64,000 bases of DNA from Apodemus sylvaticus (taxonomy: Eukaryota > Chordata > Mammalia > Rodentia > Muridae): contig NC_067472.1 in the NCBI RefSeq assembly GCF_947179515.1, positions 175,917,078-175,981,077 of the forward strand, in the 5' to 3' direction. Every line of letters starts with the position of its first letter. Position 1 is the first letter of the stretch. The translations under genes and the position numbers were made by a program. The notes under the pieces were generated by a model. The model saw only the letters and a list, made by a program, of their open reading frames with translations, was not told where the DNA came from and did no database searches. This document shows positions 1 to 11,299 of the stretch, one piece after another.

Positions 1-107
1 TAAGAATTTCATTAATTCGTTGTTTTTAGTAGCTCAGTAGTATTCCATTGTGTAAATGTACCACATTTTTTTTTTTGTATCCATTCCTCTGTTGAGGGAC
101 ATTTGGG
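1..107 (-). mobile_element. L1 ORF2 3'-end fragment, inverted 5' part of an L1 insertion
   Basis: Read on the minus strand this is the end of rodent L1 ORF2; the plus strand shows the familiar antisense phrase 'agtattccattgtgtaaatg'. At about 107 the sequence switches to the plus-strand L1 3' end. The left end of the insertion lies at or just before base 1. Confidence 0.85.
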
Positions 108-885
108 AAAAGAACACATATGGGAAGAACTCACTGACAAGTGAATATTAGCTCAGAAGCTTGGAATACTCAAGATATAATTTACAGACCACATGAAACT
201 CAAGAAGAAGGAAGGCCAAAGTGTGGATACTTTGGTCCTTCTTAGAAAGGGGAACAAATACCCACGGGAGGAGATACAGAGATAAAGTGTGGAACAGAGA
301 ACAAAGGAAAGGCCATCCAGAAACTGCCCCTCCTGGAGATTCATCCCATATACAGTCACCAAACCCAGGCACTATTGTGGATGCCAACAAGTGCTTCCTG
401 ACAGGAGCCTGATATAGCTGTCTCCTGAGAGGTCCTGCCAGTGCCTGACAAACACAGAGGTGGATGCTCCCAGCCAACCATTGAAATAAGCACAGGGTCC
501 CCAATGGAGGAGCTAGAGAAAGGACCCAAGGAGCTGAAGGGGTTTGCAGCCCCATAGAAGGAACAACAATATGAACCAACCAGTACCCCCCAGAGCTCCC
601 AAGGACTAAACTACCATCCAAAGAGTCCACATGGAGGGACCCATAGCTCTAGCCGCATATGTAGCAGAGGATGGCCTTGTTGGACATTAAAGGGAGGAGA
701 GGCCCTTAGTCCTGAGAAGGCTTGATGCCCCAGTGTAGGGAATTGCCAGAATAGGAAAGCAGGAGTGGGTGGATTGGTGAGCATGGGGAGGGGGGATGGG
801 ATAGGGGGCTTTTGGAGGGGAAATGAGGAAAGGGGATAACATTTGAAATGTAAATAAAGAAAGTATCTAATAAAAAAATAAAAAA
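108..885 (+). mobile_element. L1 ORF2 tail and 3' UTR with A-rich tail
   Basis: Sense-strand L1 3' end. It includes the GA-rich stretch near 780-835, the terminal 'gaaatgtaaataaagaaa' and an A-rich tail ending at about 885. It joins the inverted piece on its left, so the two form one 5'-inverted insertion. The 3' UTR type suits young rodent L1. The reading frames across it are non-functional remnants. Confidence 0.9.
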
Positions 886-3800
886 GGCATTAATCCTCAC
901 AAATGACAAACCACTAACAGTCTCAAACAGGATATGATATTAAAATCACCTGACAACAAGATCTATCAGAGAGAGGGGGCTCTGGGAGGGAGGGTCCAGG
1001 TCAAAGAGTATTTATTGAAAAGACAGGAAGGGATCCCTTGGGACTGTGGAAGATGACAGGCAGCTACAGCAATCTCACGGGGCCATGATGTCCTGTGGCT
1101 GCTTCCTCTGCAAGCTTGCCCCTTGGGCTTCTGGAAATGGAGGATGGATGTTATTAAGAACCAGCACCTGGGGAGGAAGGCTGGGCTGCAAAGCAGCAGG
1201 AAAGGCTTCCCCCATCATTGGCAGTGACTCTAGCCATCCAGCCACGCCTTTGCACTCCTACAGACAATGGAATAGAAGGGGGCAGGGTCCTGGGAGTGCA
1301 TCTCCTCATCACTCCTGAAGAAGGAGAGTCAAGGTGGTGTCTGGGAGGAAGAATCCTGTTCCTCTTAAACATAGATGAGGTGACACATTTAGCCTCTGAC
1401 ACTTAGACAGTACTCAGTAAAGCTAAGGGTGTTTTATATACATTCAGAGTCATCTCCATCTTGTTCTTGGGAGCCCTAGTATCATCCCTGCCTCACAGAG
1501 AGTGGGTGAGCCAACTCTCAACTATCTACTATCTACGAGCCAACATCACAGAGTCCATTGTCTATGAACCAAGGCGACCCTGTTCCAAAGTCCACAGAGA
1601 CTTTAAATATTCTGGTAAAGGATTCACAGAGCTAAGGGAAAAAGAAAGGAGAGGGAGACACAAAATGACATTTCAGAAAGATGAACAGCACATGTTACGC
1701 TCATAGATTCCGACCCAGCCACATTTATGGACCATTCGTGTGTATGTGGATTACCTGATTTAAATCCCCTGGGACTGTCTTTGGCTGCAGCTTGTTTTCT
1801 CCATTATAAAAATAAATGGACACATTTCCATGTTACAACCACAGATTTTTGACCTAGCTGTGTATACGGAATGCCTGTGGGTACATGACTAACGTGCTTT
1901 AAGTCTTCTGGGACCGCCATTGAGCATAGCTTGCCACTGGGCTAGTGTGGGAAGTGTGATGGTTACAGGAGCCAGATGAAGTCTGTTGTTCATCTTGAGG
2001 ATGCTGTGCTCTCCTGAGCTGGCTCTAGGCAGCCAGGGACAGCCCAGATGCAGTGGCTTCTTCAGGCTCCGGAGTTTAAGAGCCCTGGCTTGAAGCTGTT
2101 CCATTTGGGTGGGTTTCTCCCTAGCATTTGGTATGGAATTATTACCAAATGCTAGCAAGGAATCCTGCCAAATGCTGTATATCAGCTAAAACCGAACTCC
2201 TAAACAATGAAATATTTATAATAAAAACAGACTCCAGAGAGGGGCACAGATTGGGGTGCCCAGCTGCTGAGGGTCCCAGGTTAGTCTTGCCAGCTAATCC
2301 ATGCTTGGCCATCCAGACCATGAGCTCCAAGAGGTGTGGACTATGGCTGGGCAAGGTTGCTCTCAGGAAGATATCAGAATCTGTGGACATTGCTGCTACC
2401 TAAAACCCTAGAAGACACATCCTTTCCCTTCTTGGGAATCTTTTCTTCTTACAGCATTCAGCAAGCACTCAATGAATGCTGACTGCAGGCAAGCAGCGGA
2501 CACTTCCAGGGATAGCCAATGTGGAAACCACAGGGAGTGGGACCCCAGACAGCTGCAGATGCCAGCCTGAACCGTAAATTATTTTCATGTAACATTTTCA
2601 GATGGAAATATTCCTAAGATGAGGCACAAATTTCTTTTCCCTCTTACCAGGAGAATGTGGAACACCATTAACCTTTCTGTAATGGCTCAGGGTTGCTACT
2701 GTGAACCTCAGATGCTGAGCAGAGGTAACGTAGCCCTCGGGGCTCATGAGGCACACAGAGTACTTGCCCTCCACTAATGGCTGGGCTTCTAGAGTTCCCT
2801 CTAGTCACAAGGCCTGTTTGTTCGCGCTTTGGGGGGCCTTCTCTCATTCTTAGGCTTCTGCCTTCTGCTCTTGTGAGCCTGGCCCTTTTTCCATTCCTAA
2901 ATGACCATCTCTAATTAGCCTTGGACCAGAAGGCAGAGATCCAGGCTTATTCTGATGATGGATGACGTAAGCCCTCACCTGCTTTCGTAGAGAGCCTCGG
3001 GAGCTTGAGGTAAGTGCAGACAGAACCTGGCTTCGCAGCTGCTGTGTTGGCCACTCAAAGTTGTTCTTGCCTCTCTGTTTAACCTACAACCGTATCTCAG
3101 AAGAGGACGGCTATGCTGCTGTGAGAAACCACGGCCTCTCCTCAGAGGTGACCAGGGACATCCTGAGAACACTGGCTACCCAGCCCTAATTCTCCCTGCC
3201 CTTGTGAGTGTGTGTGCCTTTGCCAGAGACTTGTACTTTCTAGAATCTTCCTCTTTGATCAGGACAGGAGTGCTAGCTTACCTCCTGGTTAGGAAGCTCG
3301 GAAACAAACATGCCCAGGAAGAGATGGTGGAGTCTGGGTCGGTCACATGGTTTGTACACACCCAGGCAGGTGACATCATTTGAATCTGAGCAGGTCTGCA
3401 GACCAGGAGGAAAGCAATGCCCGGAGGAGGAATACCTGAAGGTATCCACACATGTCTGTAAGTAACTGAGAGAACCCGTAAGGGGCGGGAAGGACTTGGG
3501 AAGCAACTGAGAAAGCCACTCCATCCCTCTTTGTACCCTTAGCTGGAGCACAGGAGTTTGACAGAGCAGAAAGTCGGAGAACAGAGGCTCATGAGGGTCC
3601 AGGAGAGATGGTCTTCTAGGACTGGAGGCAAGAGACAGCCATACATCAGCCTGCTGCAGAGCAGGTAGGAGAACCCCAGACTTTTCTTCAGCCCTCCAGC
3701 CTCCACTGTCTCTACTTCACATTCATTGCTGAGCTGGTCTCAAAGCCAGAGGTCAAGAGAGACAGCTAAGCCATGGGGCCCACAGATATCTACAAAGATC

Positions 3801-4611
3801 AGCCTCCTGGGGCCTAGAGAGCTAGCTAAGCCATGGGGTCCATAGATATCCGTGAAGATAGGCCTCCTGGGGTCTAGAATGGGACAGAAGAGAGACACTA
3901 GATGGGATGACTCGGCCGAGGGGGATTGCTTAGAGCTGATGAAAACCAGGCAGGCCCCAGCTCCGGCCATAGGCACAAGTCACACCAGCTGGCCTGACCC
4001 AGCCGCTGGCGAGAAGGTGGATGCTGGGTAGCTACAGGACCCATCTCCAGCACAGACAGGTAAGTGTAGAGGTGCCCTGCTGAGTGTTCTCCACACCAGC
4101 AGCTGTTCCTTCCTCATGGGTGAGGAGGGGGGTAGGGCTGAGAGGTGGGGCATGTACCCTGGCATTCCAAGTACTCCTAGTTCCTGCTTCAGCTAGAGAT
4201 AGAGATCCAATTTATGTGCCCATGACGGAGCCCCTGAAGTCCCTGATAAATGCTAAGGCGAGAGGAAGAGCTGCTTGGAGGGTGAGGGGTGAGTCTCCAC
4301 TGCCTGCCAAGGGCCTAAAGTGATCCTGACACAAGAAACCGCCTCTTCCCTCCGTAGGGCAAACCGCACTAGGAGAACAGGCTGCAGGAGCCTGATAGGT
4401 GGTGGGCATTCTTGTCCTTGGTAGGTGGCCGATGGGTGAGTGGACTACAGAGAAAGGTAGAGCTGGCTATGCACCACCTCCATATCCAGGGGCTCAATAG
4501 AAAGGCATCCCACAACTGAGGCAGGTCGCCCTCTCCTCCAGAATTCTGCCCTAACCTTTAAATATGAGTCACGGATGCTCCGTAATACTTCTTTTCATCC
4601 CCATGCACCCC
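886..4611. other. Mostly single-copy flank, no gene recognised
   Basis: No convincing exon, RNA gene or recent transposon was recognised. A short piece near 2459-2490 ('caagcactcaatgaatgctg') resembles the MIR 3' end in weak form. All open frames are under about 95 codons and overlap frames on the other strand. Confidence 0.5.
2121..2155. repeat. Perfect 13-bp inverted repeat with 9-nt loop
   Basis: The arm ctagcatttggta at 2121-2133 is exactly complementary to taccaaatgctag at 2143-2155, with a 9-nt spacer. It would form a stable stem-loop in RNA or a small cruciform in DNA. A further related copy, 'ccaaatgct', follows at about 2168-2176. Confidence 0.85.
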
Positions 4612-4717
4612 ACTTTAGATGGGATTTTACCATATCGTCCAGGCTGATCTTCAACTGTGGATCCCTTTGCCTCAGCCGCGCAGTTGCTGGGGTTACGCAT
4701 GCGCACTGCTATGCCTG
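4612..4717 (-). mobile_element. Old B1 SINE fragment
   Basis: The plus strand reads like a reversed B1: 'gtccaggctgatcttcaac', then 'cctcag', 'ctggggttac' and 'ctatgcctgg'. It is diverged and lacks a clear A tail. Confidence 0.7.
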
Positions 4718-5034
4718 GCGTTTTACCTGTTTCGTATAGTTTTTTTCCAGGTAAACATTTAGCTCCTCTGCTTATTGAGTTGCTGGAGCTTTGGGGCTTC
4801 TCTTATGTGAGCAACAACAGGAAAGCCAGCTCCCCTGTTGCGCTTTTGAAAGGATGAATAAGTAGTTTATAAACTATCTTCCTGTGGCCTGTTCACCTTC
4901 TGCAGAAGACAGAGATGAGGCAGGTGGAGTCCGGTCACAAAAGCAAGTTCTGTTTTTAAAATGTGGGAAAGAGTGAGCAACCGTTCTGAAGCAGAGCCCA
5001 CTACAGCCCGAGCAGGAGAGGACTGGTAAGAAGC

Positions 5035-5140
5035 CAGCTGTGGTGATGCCTGCTCTGCGCTGAGTCCTGTACTGGGGGAAGGCTGGGAGATTGCCTTGAG
5101 TTGGAATGGCCTGTACAGTAAGATCCTGCCTTAAACAAGC
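5035..5140 (+). mobile_element. Degenerate B1-like fragment
   Basis: The order 'ctgggggaaggctgggagat', 'gagttggaatggcctg', then 'aagatcctgccttaaa' follows the middle and end of B1, with many changes. Confidence 0.45.
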
Positions 5141-5473
5141 ACATGAACATCTAGGTAACAGATGAAACCACTGGCTTGAGTGTTTAGAATGTGACCACTC
5201 AGAATCCCCTCCCCCTCCTCCACATCTGATCTGCTCCCCCACAGGCAGCATCCGGATGCTTATGGAAGTCAGAAAACACGGCTCCAGCGTTGTTCTGTGT
5301 CTTAGTTTGCTTTCTATTGCTCTGATAAAACAAAGCAAAGCAAAGCAAAACAAAACAAACACAACCAAAAAAGCATCTTCTTCAACCTATATGTCAGCAA
5401 AGGAAGCTGAGCAGAAACCCAAGACAGGAACCTGGAAGCAGGAACCGAAGCAGAGGCCGCGGTTCAGCCTGTT

Positions 5474-5474
5474 T

Positions 5475-5570
<96 letters not shown>

Positions 5571-5571
5571 T
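5474..5571. repeat. (CTTT)n microsatellite, derived from a B2 tail
   Basis: About 24 uninterrupted TTTC units. They sit exactly where the 3' A-rich tail of the adjacent minus-strand B2 should be, so the array most likely grew from that tail. Confidence 0.95.
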
Positions 5572-5753
5572 AGATTTATTTTATTTAAAGATTATTTATT
5601 TTATTTATATGAATAACTGTCTTTAGACACACCAAAAGGCATCAGATCCCATTACAAATGGTTGTGAGCCACCATGTGGTTGCTGGGAATTGAACTCAGG
5701 ACCTCTAGAATGGTAGTCCATACTCTTAACCACTGAGCCATCTCACCAGCCCC
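5572..5753 (-). mobile_element. B2 SINE with target-site duplication
   Basis: The minus-strand B2 ends at 'ctcaccagcccc' (its 5' end) and contains the internal promoter region 'actgagccatctcacc'. Imperfect 13-bp flanking repeats, agcctgttttctt at 5466-5478 and agctggttttctt at 5754-5766, match at 11 of 13 positions and mark the insertion site. Confidence 0.92.
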
Positions 5754-6645
5754 AGCTGGTTTTCTTATACAACTCAGGACCACCTCTTCAGGGGTGGCAT
5801 TTCTCCAGTGTTGGGTTTCCCACCCCCATCAATCAACCATCAAGAGAGTGCCACATACACATGTCCACAGGCCTAGCGGACAGAGGCACTTCCCCATCTG
5901 AAGTTCCCACTGCTCAGGCAGCTCTAGTTTGTGTTGACAAAAAGGGATCACTCTACTTTGTTTAGGATGCCTTGGCCATTCTTGTCTTTTATGCTTCTAT
6001 ATGAAGTCTGGGATTGTTTGTTCTAGATCTGTGAAAAATGTCCCTGAGATTTAAAGAGAGGTTTTGCTCGATCCATAGATTGCATTAGGTAATGTAATGT
6101 AATTCATAATATCAATTCTGCCAACATGTGCACAAGAGGTCTTTTCATCTCCCAGAGTCTTCAATCCTTTTCTTTAGTATCTTAAAGTTTTATTGTAGAG
6201 ATCTTTCACTTCTTTGGTTAGATTTATTCCTACAGTTTTTAGTTATTGTAAAGCTGGTGTGAATGAGCTATTTTTCCCAACTTCTTTCTCAGCGAGTTCT
6301 TTATTGATGGATAGAAAGGCTACTGATTTCTGTGTGCTGACTTTGTGGCCGGATACTTTGCTGAAAGCATTTGTCATGTCTCAGCATATCCTGGTGGAGT
6401 CCTTAGGGTTTGTCAAGTATGGGGCCATGTCATCTGCAATAGGGACAATTAGACTTTTCCCCTCTTGCCTATCCTGTTTATTTCTTTCTCTTGTTTTAGT
6501 GTTCTGGGTCAGACCAAGGTCATTGTATGGTGTGACCCTTGTTCCTGATGTCAGAGGAAATGCTCTCTGCCCTTCTCTATTTAACAGGATGTTGACTAGA
6601 CCTTTTATTATATGTGATGTTTATTATGTTAAGTTATTCTTCTAG

Positions 6646-6690
6646 TCATATATATATACAATATATAATATTTTATATATATACAATATA

Positions 6691-6753
<63 letters not shown>
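6646..6753. repeat. (TA)n tract
   Basis: AT-only sequence, pure alternating TA from about 6695 to 6753 and interrupted before that. It directly abuts a near-perfect palindrome. Confidence 0.95.
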
Positions 6754-6756
<3 letters not shown>

Positions 6757-6815
6757 TTTGACAGTGCTTAACATGCCTATATATATATATAGACATGTTA
6801 AGCACTGTCAAAGGC
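6754..6815. repeat. 62-bp near-perfect palindrome
   Basis: The arms gcctttgacagtgcttaaca plus tg at 6754-6775 and their exact complement at 6794-6815 (22 bp each) enclose an 18-nt centre. That centre is itself self-complementary (6777-6792) except for one mismatched pair. The right arm continues into L1 sequence, while the left arm borders the (TA)n. Confidence 0.9.
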
Positions 6816-7690
6816 CTTTCAGGCATCATAACATGATTAGGTAGTCTGGCCTTAAGTCTCTTTATGTGCTAGATAGTATCAATTGACTTACAGAAGTTGA
6901 ACCAAGCTTACACCATTAGAACAAAACCAGCCTGGTCATGGTGAGGTCTTAATGTGTTCTTGAATATAGCTTGCAAGAATTTTGCTGAGAAACTTTGTGT
7001 TCATCGGGGAGACTGGTCTATAGTTTTCTTTAGTTTATTCTGTGATTATTTGGTTTTGGTAGTAGGGTGATGCTAGCATCACAGAACATGTTTCGTCGTG
7101 CGTCTTCCCTTTCTATTTTGTAGACTTGTTTTGGAACCAGAGTAACAAAAAGTGTAGGATGGTTATACTAAAACAGACATGCTGACCGAGGGAATGGAAG
7201 AGGACCCAGAAATAAACCTACATGACGACAGCCACCTATTTTCAACAAAGATATCAAAATATATGCAGGAAAATGACAGTCCATGCAAAAAAATGAAAGT
7301 CGACAGATGCATGGTTCTCATCCTGACCAAAAGTCATTTCACCATGCAGCAACAACCTTAAGGCAAGACCCAAACTTTAATGCTCCTATAGAAACACACG
7401 CAGGACATTTTAGGACATGGGCATGGGTAAAGGTTTCCTGAAAGATACTCCAGCAGCATGGAAACAATCCCAAGAGTTAATGAATGGAGCTACAGGGCAT
7501 TAAAAGCTTCTGCACAGCAAAAGATGGTGTCACCAGAGTGAAGATATGGTCTACAGAGTGAAAGAAAAAATTCCATCAGTTAAACACCAGGCAGATCTTA
7601 CTATTCAGAATATATTAAGAATTGCAAAAATTCAATGCCCCCAATTCTCCAAATCATACAATAAATTAATGGGCTAGCAAACTGAATAAG

Positions 7691-7751
7691 CACACACACA
7701 CACATACACACATGCACACACACACATAACACATATACACACACATAAGGG

Positions 7752-7793
<42 letters not shown>
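7691..7793. repeat. Compound (CA)n-(GA)n microsatellite
   Basis: Imperfect CA repeats at 7691-7746 are followed by a pure GA run at 7753-7793, inside the L1. Confidence 0.95.
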
Positions 7794-7795
<2 letters not shown>

Positions 7796-8628
7796 CTCCA
7801 ATAGATATTTAAAGAAGTGTTCAGTATCCTTAGACAACAAGGAAATGAAAACTAAAACCGATTTGATACTTAGAGTAGATGTTTAAGAAGGGCAAAACCA
7901 AAGTTACTTTAGTGATAAATCCTAGTCTTATTTTCACCACCAATGTAAAAATGAGCTCTGTATATAATAGTGTCTGTGTTTAAGAAAGAAAATACAAGAG
8001 TATGGTGTCTTCCAAACTGCACATAGATGTCCCACCATGAACCTCGGAGTGTTGGCGAAGCTGGGAGGAGGGCAGACAAAGGTGAGACCCTCCCTAGTGC
8101 GTGATGAAGCCCGGAGGTTCACTGCCCAAACAACTAAACATGCCTGCTCTGAGAGCCCATCTCCCCCAATCGGAGTGTCTGTTATCAAGAAATCAGCTAC
8201 TGCTGGAGAAGGGGTGTGGAGGAGGGACCCTTATTCATGCTGGCGGGGGTGTAACCTGGTTCAGCCACCGTGGGGATCAGTACAGAAATTCCTCAACAAA
8301 CGAACTGTAGAAGTTCAGTGATCCAGCTAAACCCTCCATGCACACTCCTGGAGGACTCTGAAGTCAGCACCCCACCCAGACATTTCCACGGCCATGTTTT
8401 ACAGCCGCATTGTTCACAATGGTCAGGAAGTAGAGCCAGTCTGGATGCCTACCAGCAGATGGATGGATAAAAAATTGTGGTACTCAAAGACACAAAGGGA
8501 ATTCAACGAGACTGTAAAGAATGAAATGATGAAATCTGTGGGAAAATGGAAGGAGGAGGTCAAAACAGTGTGCAGATTAGATAGATTTATGATAATAAAC
8601 ATTGTGTTTTTCTCTCCGATGTAGTACA

Positions 8629-8662
8629 TGTGTGTGTGTGTGTGTGCGTGCGTGCATGCATG

Positions 8663-8693
<31 letters not shown>
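8629..8693. repeat. (TG)n with GCGTGCATGCA core
   Basis: Alternating purine-pyrimidine sequence throughout. The central 'gcgtgcgtgcatgcatgcat' is also alternating and is a favourable Z-DNA type sequence. Confidence 0.95.
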
Positions 8694-8695
<2 letters not shown>

Positions 8696-8974
8696 GTTTT
8701 GAAGGTATAAATGTGCTATTAACAGGAGAGAAAGAGATAGCTCTAAGAAGTGGGGGGAAGAGAGGCAGATAGATGACTTGTGGTATGAAAGCGGAGGGTG
8801 GGAATGATTTGGAGGGGAAAGGGGACCAGCAAGAGGAGGGCAGTGGGCTGGAGGGGGGGACACAGTGGGGAGACAAGACAAATATTAATGAAGTATAGTG
8901 ACATGTGTCTAAAAAAATGCCAAAGCAAAACCCATTATATTTGTACTTAATTAAAAAAGAATAAAAGATTAAAT

Positions 8975-9180
8975 GGGGTGTCAGAGAGATGGTTCAGTGG
9001 TGCCGAGCAGTTACTGCTCTTGCAGAGGGCCTGGGTCCCATTCCTAGCATCTACATGGTAGCACATCCGTAATCCACTTCCAAAGATCTGGTGCCCCACG
9101 GAAACTAGGCACGAAACATGGCGCACGCGCATATATGAAGACAAAGCACTCATGCACATAAAATAAAATAAATAAAATTT
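8975..9180 (+). mobile_element. B2/B3 SINE, diverged
   Basis: The tRNA-like head 'agagatggttcagtggtgcc' with the B-box-like 'gggtcccattccta' is followed by the B2 body and an AAATAAAATAAA tail ending at about 9180. It lies immediately after the L1 end. Confidence 0.85.
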
Positions 9181-9424
9181 TGAAAAGTTAAGAAGATTTA
9201 GAGGATGCGATCTGCAGTAAGAACAAGACACAGAGACTGGGACAGAGGATAAGAAATTGGGACATGCCCCGCAGTGTGGGTAAGTGCATGCTGGAAGCTG
9301 AATGAAATACCGCATGGTCTAAACGGCTGCTTAGTAGAGAGAAGAAAGGATTGTAAAACACATGTCTATCACTGATGTGCATACCAAGTGGGAAATCTGC
9401 ACAAAGGGTGGGCTAAGTCCTGAC

Positions 9425-9540
9425 TCAATGTGAAACCAGCTTACTGAAGGTCTCATGGCTTTGAAATGGTGAGGCTGGGATTTGAACTTAGGAAGTCAAC
9501 CATAGAACCTGAAAGCTCTGCTACTGTGGGGATAACGCTT
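9425..9540 (-). mobile_element. MIR SINE fragment
   Basis: The plus strand shows the reversed MIR core: 'aatggtgaggctgggatttg', 'aacttaggaagtcaacc', then 'ctctgctactgtggggat'. Divergence fits an ancient mammal-wide element. Confidence 0.6.
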
Positions 9541-9639
9541 CTCCCTTCTCTTTCAGAGCTATAGAAGAATTGCCACCAATGGCAAAGATAATCCAGGGAA
9601 TGAAACTGGTGGGGTGGGAAATCTGGAGGGGTTTCTTGT

Positions 9640-9810
9640 GTCTTCCTTCCTTCCTTTCTTCCTTCCTTCCTTCTATTAAAATTTTATTTCTTATTTATGT
9701 GTATGTTTCTGTCTCTCTGTCTCTCTGTCTCTCTGTCTCTGTCTCTCCGTCTCTGTCTCTTTCTTTCTCTCTCTCTCTGTGTGTGTGTGTGTGTATGTGT
9801 GTGCATGTGT
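9640..9810. repeat. (CTTC)n, (CTGTCT)n and (TG)n tracts
   Basis: Successive low-complexity tracts: CCTT at 9641-9672, TCTCTGTC-type at 9706-9778, and TG at about 9779-9810. The later tracts lie within an old B2/B3 copy. Confidence 0.9.
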
Positions 9811-9917
9811 GAAGAGAGCACTGGATCCCCTGGAGCAGAGATTACTAGGAATTGCGAGTTGCCGTGCAAGTGCTGGGAACCAAACTCTCTTAACCCAGAG
9901 CTGTTTCTCTAGCTCTC
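9673..9917 (-). mobile_element. B2/B3 SINE fragment carrying microsatellites
   Basis: The reversed tail 'aaaattttatttcttattta' on the left, and the body 'caagtgctgggaaccaaact' with the reversed head 'gagctgtttctctagctctc' on the right, bracket the CT/TG tracts. Confidence 0.7.
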
Positions 9918-9924
9918 TTCTTTC

Positions 9925-10035
9925 TTTTCAGACATGGTTCCTCTTTATAACCAAACTGATTTCAGACTCACTAATTGCTCAAACTGAGGCTACATCCTGC
10001 TTCAACCTCCAGAGTTCTGGGATTACAGGTGCACG
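9925..10035 (-). mobile_element. B1 SINE fragment
   Basis: Ends with the reversed B1 head 'cagagttctgggattacagg'; the left part retains 'ttcagactcactaattgctc'. Confidence 0.65.
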
Positions 10036-10554
10036 GATTTACTCAATTCAGTAGCAGAGCTGCATGAGTAGAAAGTCCTGGTTTGGACCTGGGATAACTA
10101 TCTTCTCTGTTACTGACAGGTCGCATCCCTTCCCCAGATAGGCGGCGGCCTCTTGGAATGATCTGAGGAGAGAGACACGTTGTTTCTTTTGAAGCCCAGA
10201 AGGCTGTCTTTTCTCCTCCTGGGAGCTAGAGTGGTCCTTGGGGATCACCAGTGCCGATGGGGTGAAGGCAGGGATGTCAGAGCCCTGACTCACCCCTAGG
10301 ACTGTGAAGACAACTTAGGTACTGTAAGTGTATCTGCCCAAGGGGGCATCTATTCATGAGTTGCAAGATAAGTCCCAGAGTCCCTGTTGCATAAACGGAC
10401 AAGTGGGAAGGAGAGAAAGCCACAGTTGTTGGGAGTTTTGGGGGAAGAAATGTGGCAGCCTCAGTCTTCTAGTGACCCATCTAGGCTCTTCTACTGACTG
10501 ATGCCCAGCAAATAAACAGCTTTAACCGTGCAAATGCTCACACCAACACTTTTT

Positions 10555-10682
10555 GCTTTGTTCTTTTGAGAGTTGTTTTCATAGTTCAGGCTGGCCCCAC
10601 ATGTGTTATCCTCCTGTGTCAGCCTCCACAGTACTGGGATGACAGGTGTAGTGTGTAGTGTCATCTCTCACCACTCCAGTGC
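10555..10682 (-). mobile_element. B1 SINE fragment
   Basis: Reversed B1: 'catagttcaggctggcccca', 'cctcctgtgtcagcctcc' and 'tactgggatgacaggtgta'. Confidence 0.75.
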
Positions 10683-11080
10683 TTTTAAAGGAATAAAGTG
10701 ATTGGGAGTCATTTAAAGGATTCCAGAATAAGAGATCATTAAATAAGCCCTAGGCCTCTTCTTAATAGAGTGTTACATAGCCCTAAAAGTCATACTTTGT
10801 AAGAGTTTGATACTTAGGGAAATGTCTGGTGTTACGAACTCAGAGAACAGAAGCAAGATGCAGAGTAGCCATAGAAAATGATTCAGAGTACGTGGTAAAA
10901 GCTCTGCAGGAGAAAATGCATGGAGAGAAGACACAGATGCTCTAGGGTGAGATGGAGTTCCTGGTCTTCTGGTTCTTAATCAACCATTGCTTTATCTTAG
11001 AGAAGATGACCACTCATCATTTGAAGTTGCAACTAATTTCTAGCGGCATCAACCCATTTTAAGTAGAGCTGTATGAATTC

Positions 11081-11146
11081 ATCCATCCATCCATCCATCC
11101 ATCCATCCATCCATCCATCTATCCATCCATCCATCTGTCCATCCAT
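11081..11146. repeat. (ATCC)n microsatellite
   Basis: About 16 ATCC units with two or three substitutions (atct, tgtcc). Confidence 0.95.
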
Positions 11147-11299
11147 TTGAGAATGGAAACACTGTTCTTGTCATTTTTGTTTCCAGCAATAAACTTTACA
11201 CCATTTCCCAAGAAATAGTGTAAAATCAAGGCTGATACCCAGCACCTAGTAAGTGTCATCTCTGTGTTAAGTTATGATTTTTGTTCACTCTTTGATTCT

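Larger units (their letters stand above)
5298..5944 (+). mobile_element. Unclassified rodent interspersed repeat, split by a B2
   Basis: It opens with 'gtcttagtttgctttctatt' and closes near 'gtgttgaca', the ends of a common non-autonomous rodent repeat I cannot name with certainty. A minus-strand B2 with its microsatellite tail (5471-5766) interrupts it, and the L1 at 5945 abuts its right end. Confidence 0.55.
5945..7145 (-). mobile_element. L1 ORF2 fragment, inverted 5' part of a second L1
   Basis: Antisense L1 ORF2: phrases such as 'gtttaggatgccttggccat', 'tttattgatggatagaaagg' and 'ggggccatgtcatctgcaat' belong to the reverse-transcriptase half. Stops and indels make it dead. An expanded (TA)n and a foldback sit inside it. 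At about 7145 the orientation flips to plus. Confidence 0.85.
7146..8970 (+). mobile_element. L1 ORF2 3' part and 3' UTR (older, Lx-like)
   Basis: Sense L1: ORF2 homology resumes at 'aaacagacatgctgaccgag' and 'gacccagaaataaacctaca', runs through the WMPTS-type C-terminal region near 8440-8465 and ends in a G-rich 3' UTR at about 8750-8870 with an A-rich end near 8960. It is broken by frameshifts and two microsatellites. With 5945-7145 it makes one 5'-inverted element. Confidence 0.85.

Noticed and set aside
1276..1290. Second CTCF-like site (agaagggggcaggg)
   Set aside because: Only the GGGGGCAG core fits; the upstream CC(A/G) part of the consensus is missing.
6214..6645. 143-codon plus-strand frame
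   Set aside because: Antisense translation of an L1 ORF2 fragment, ending at the (TA)n.
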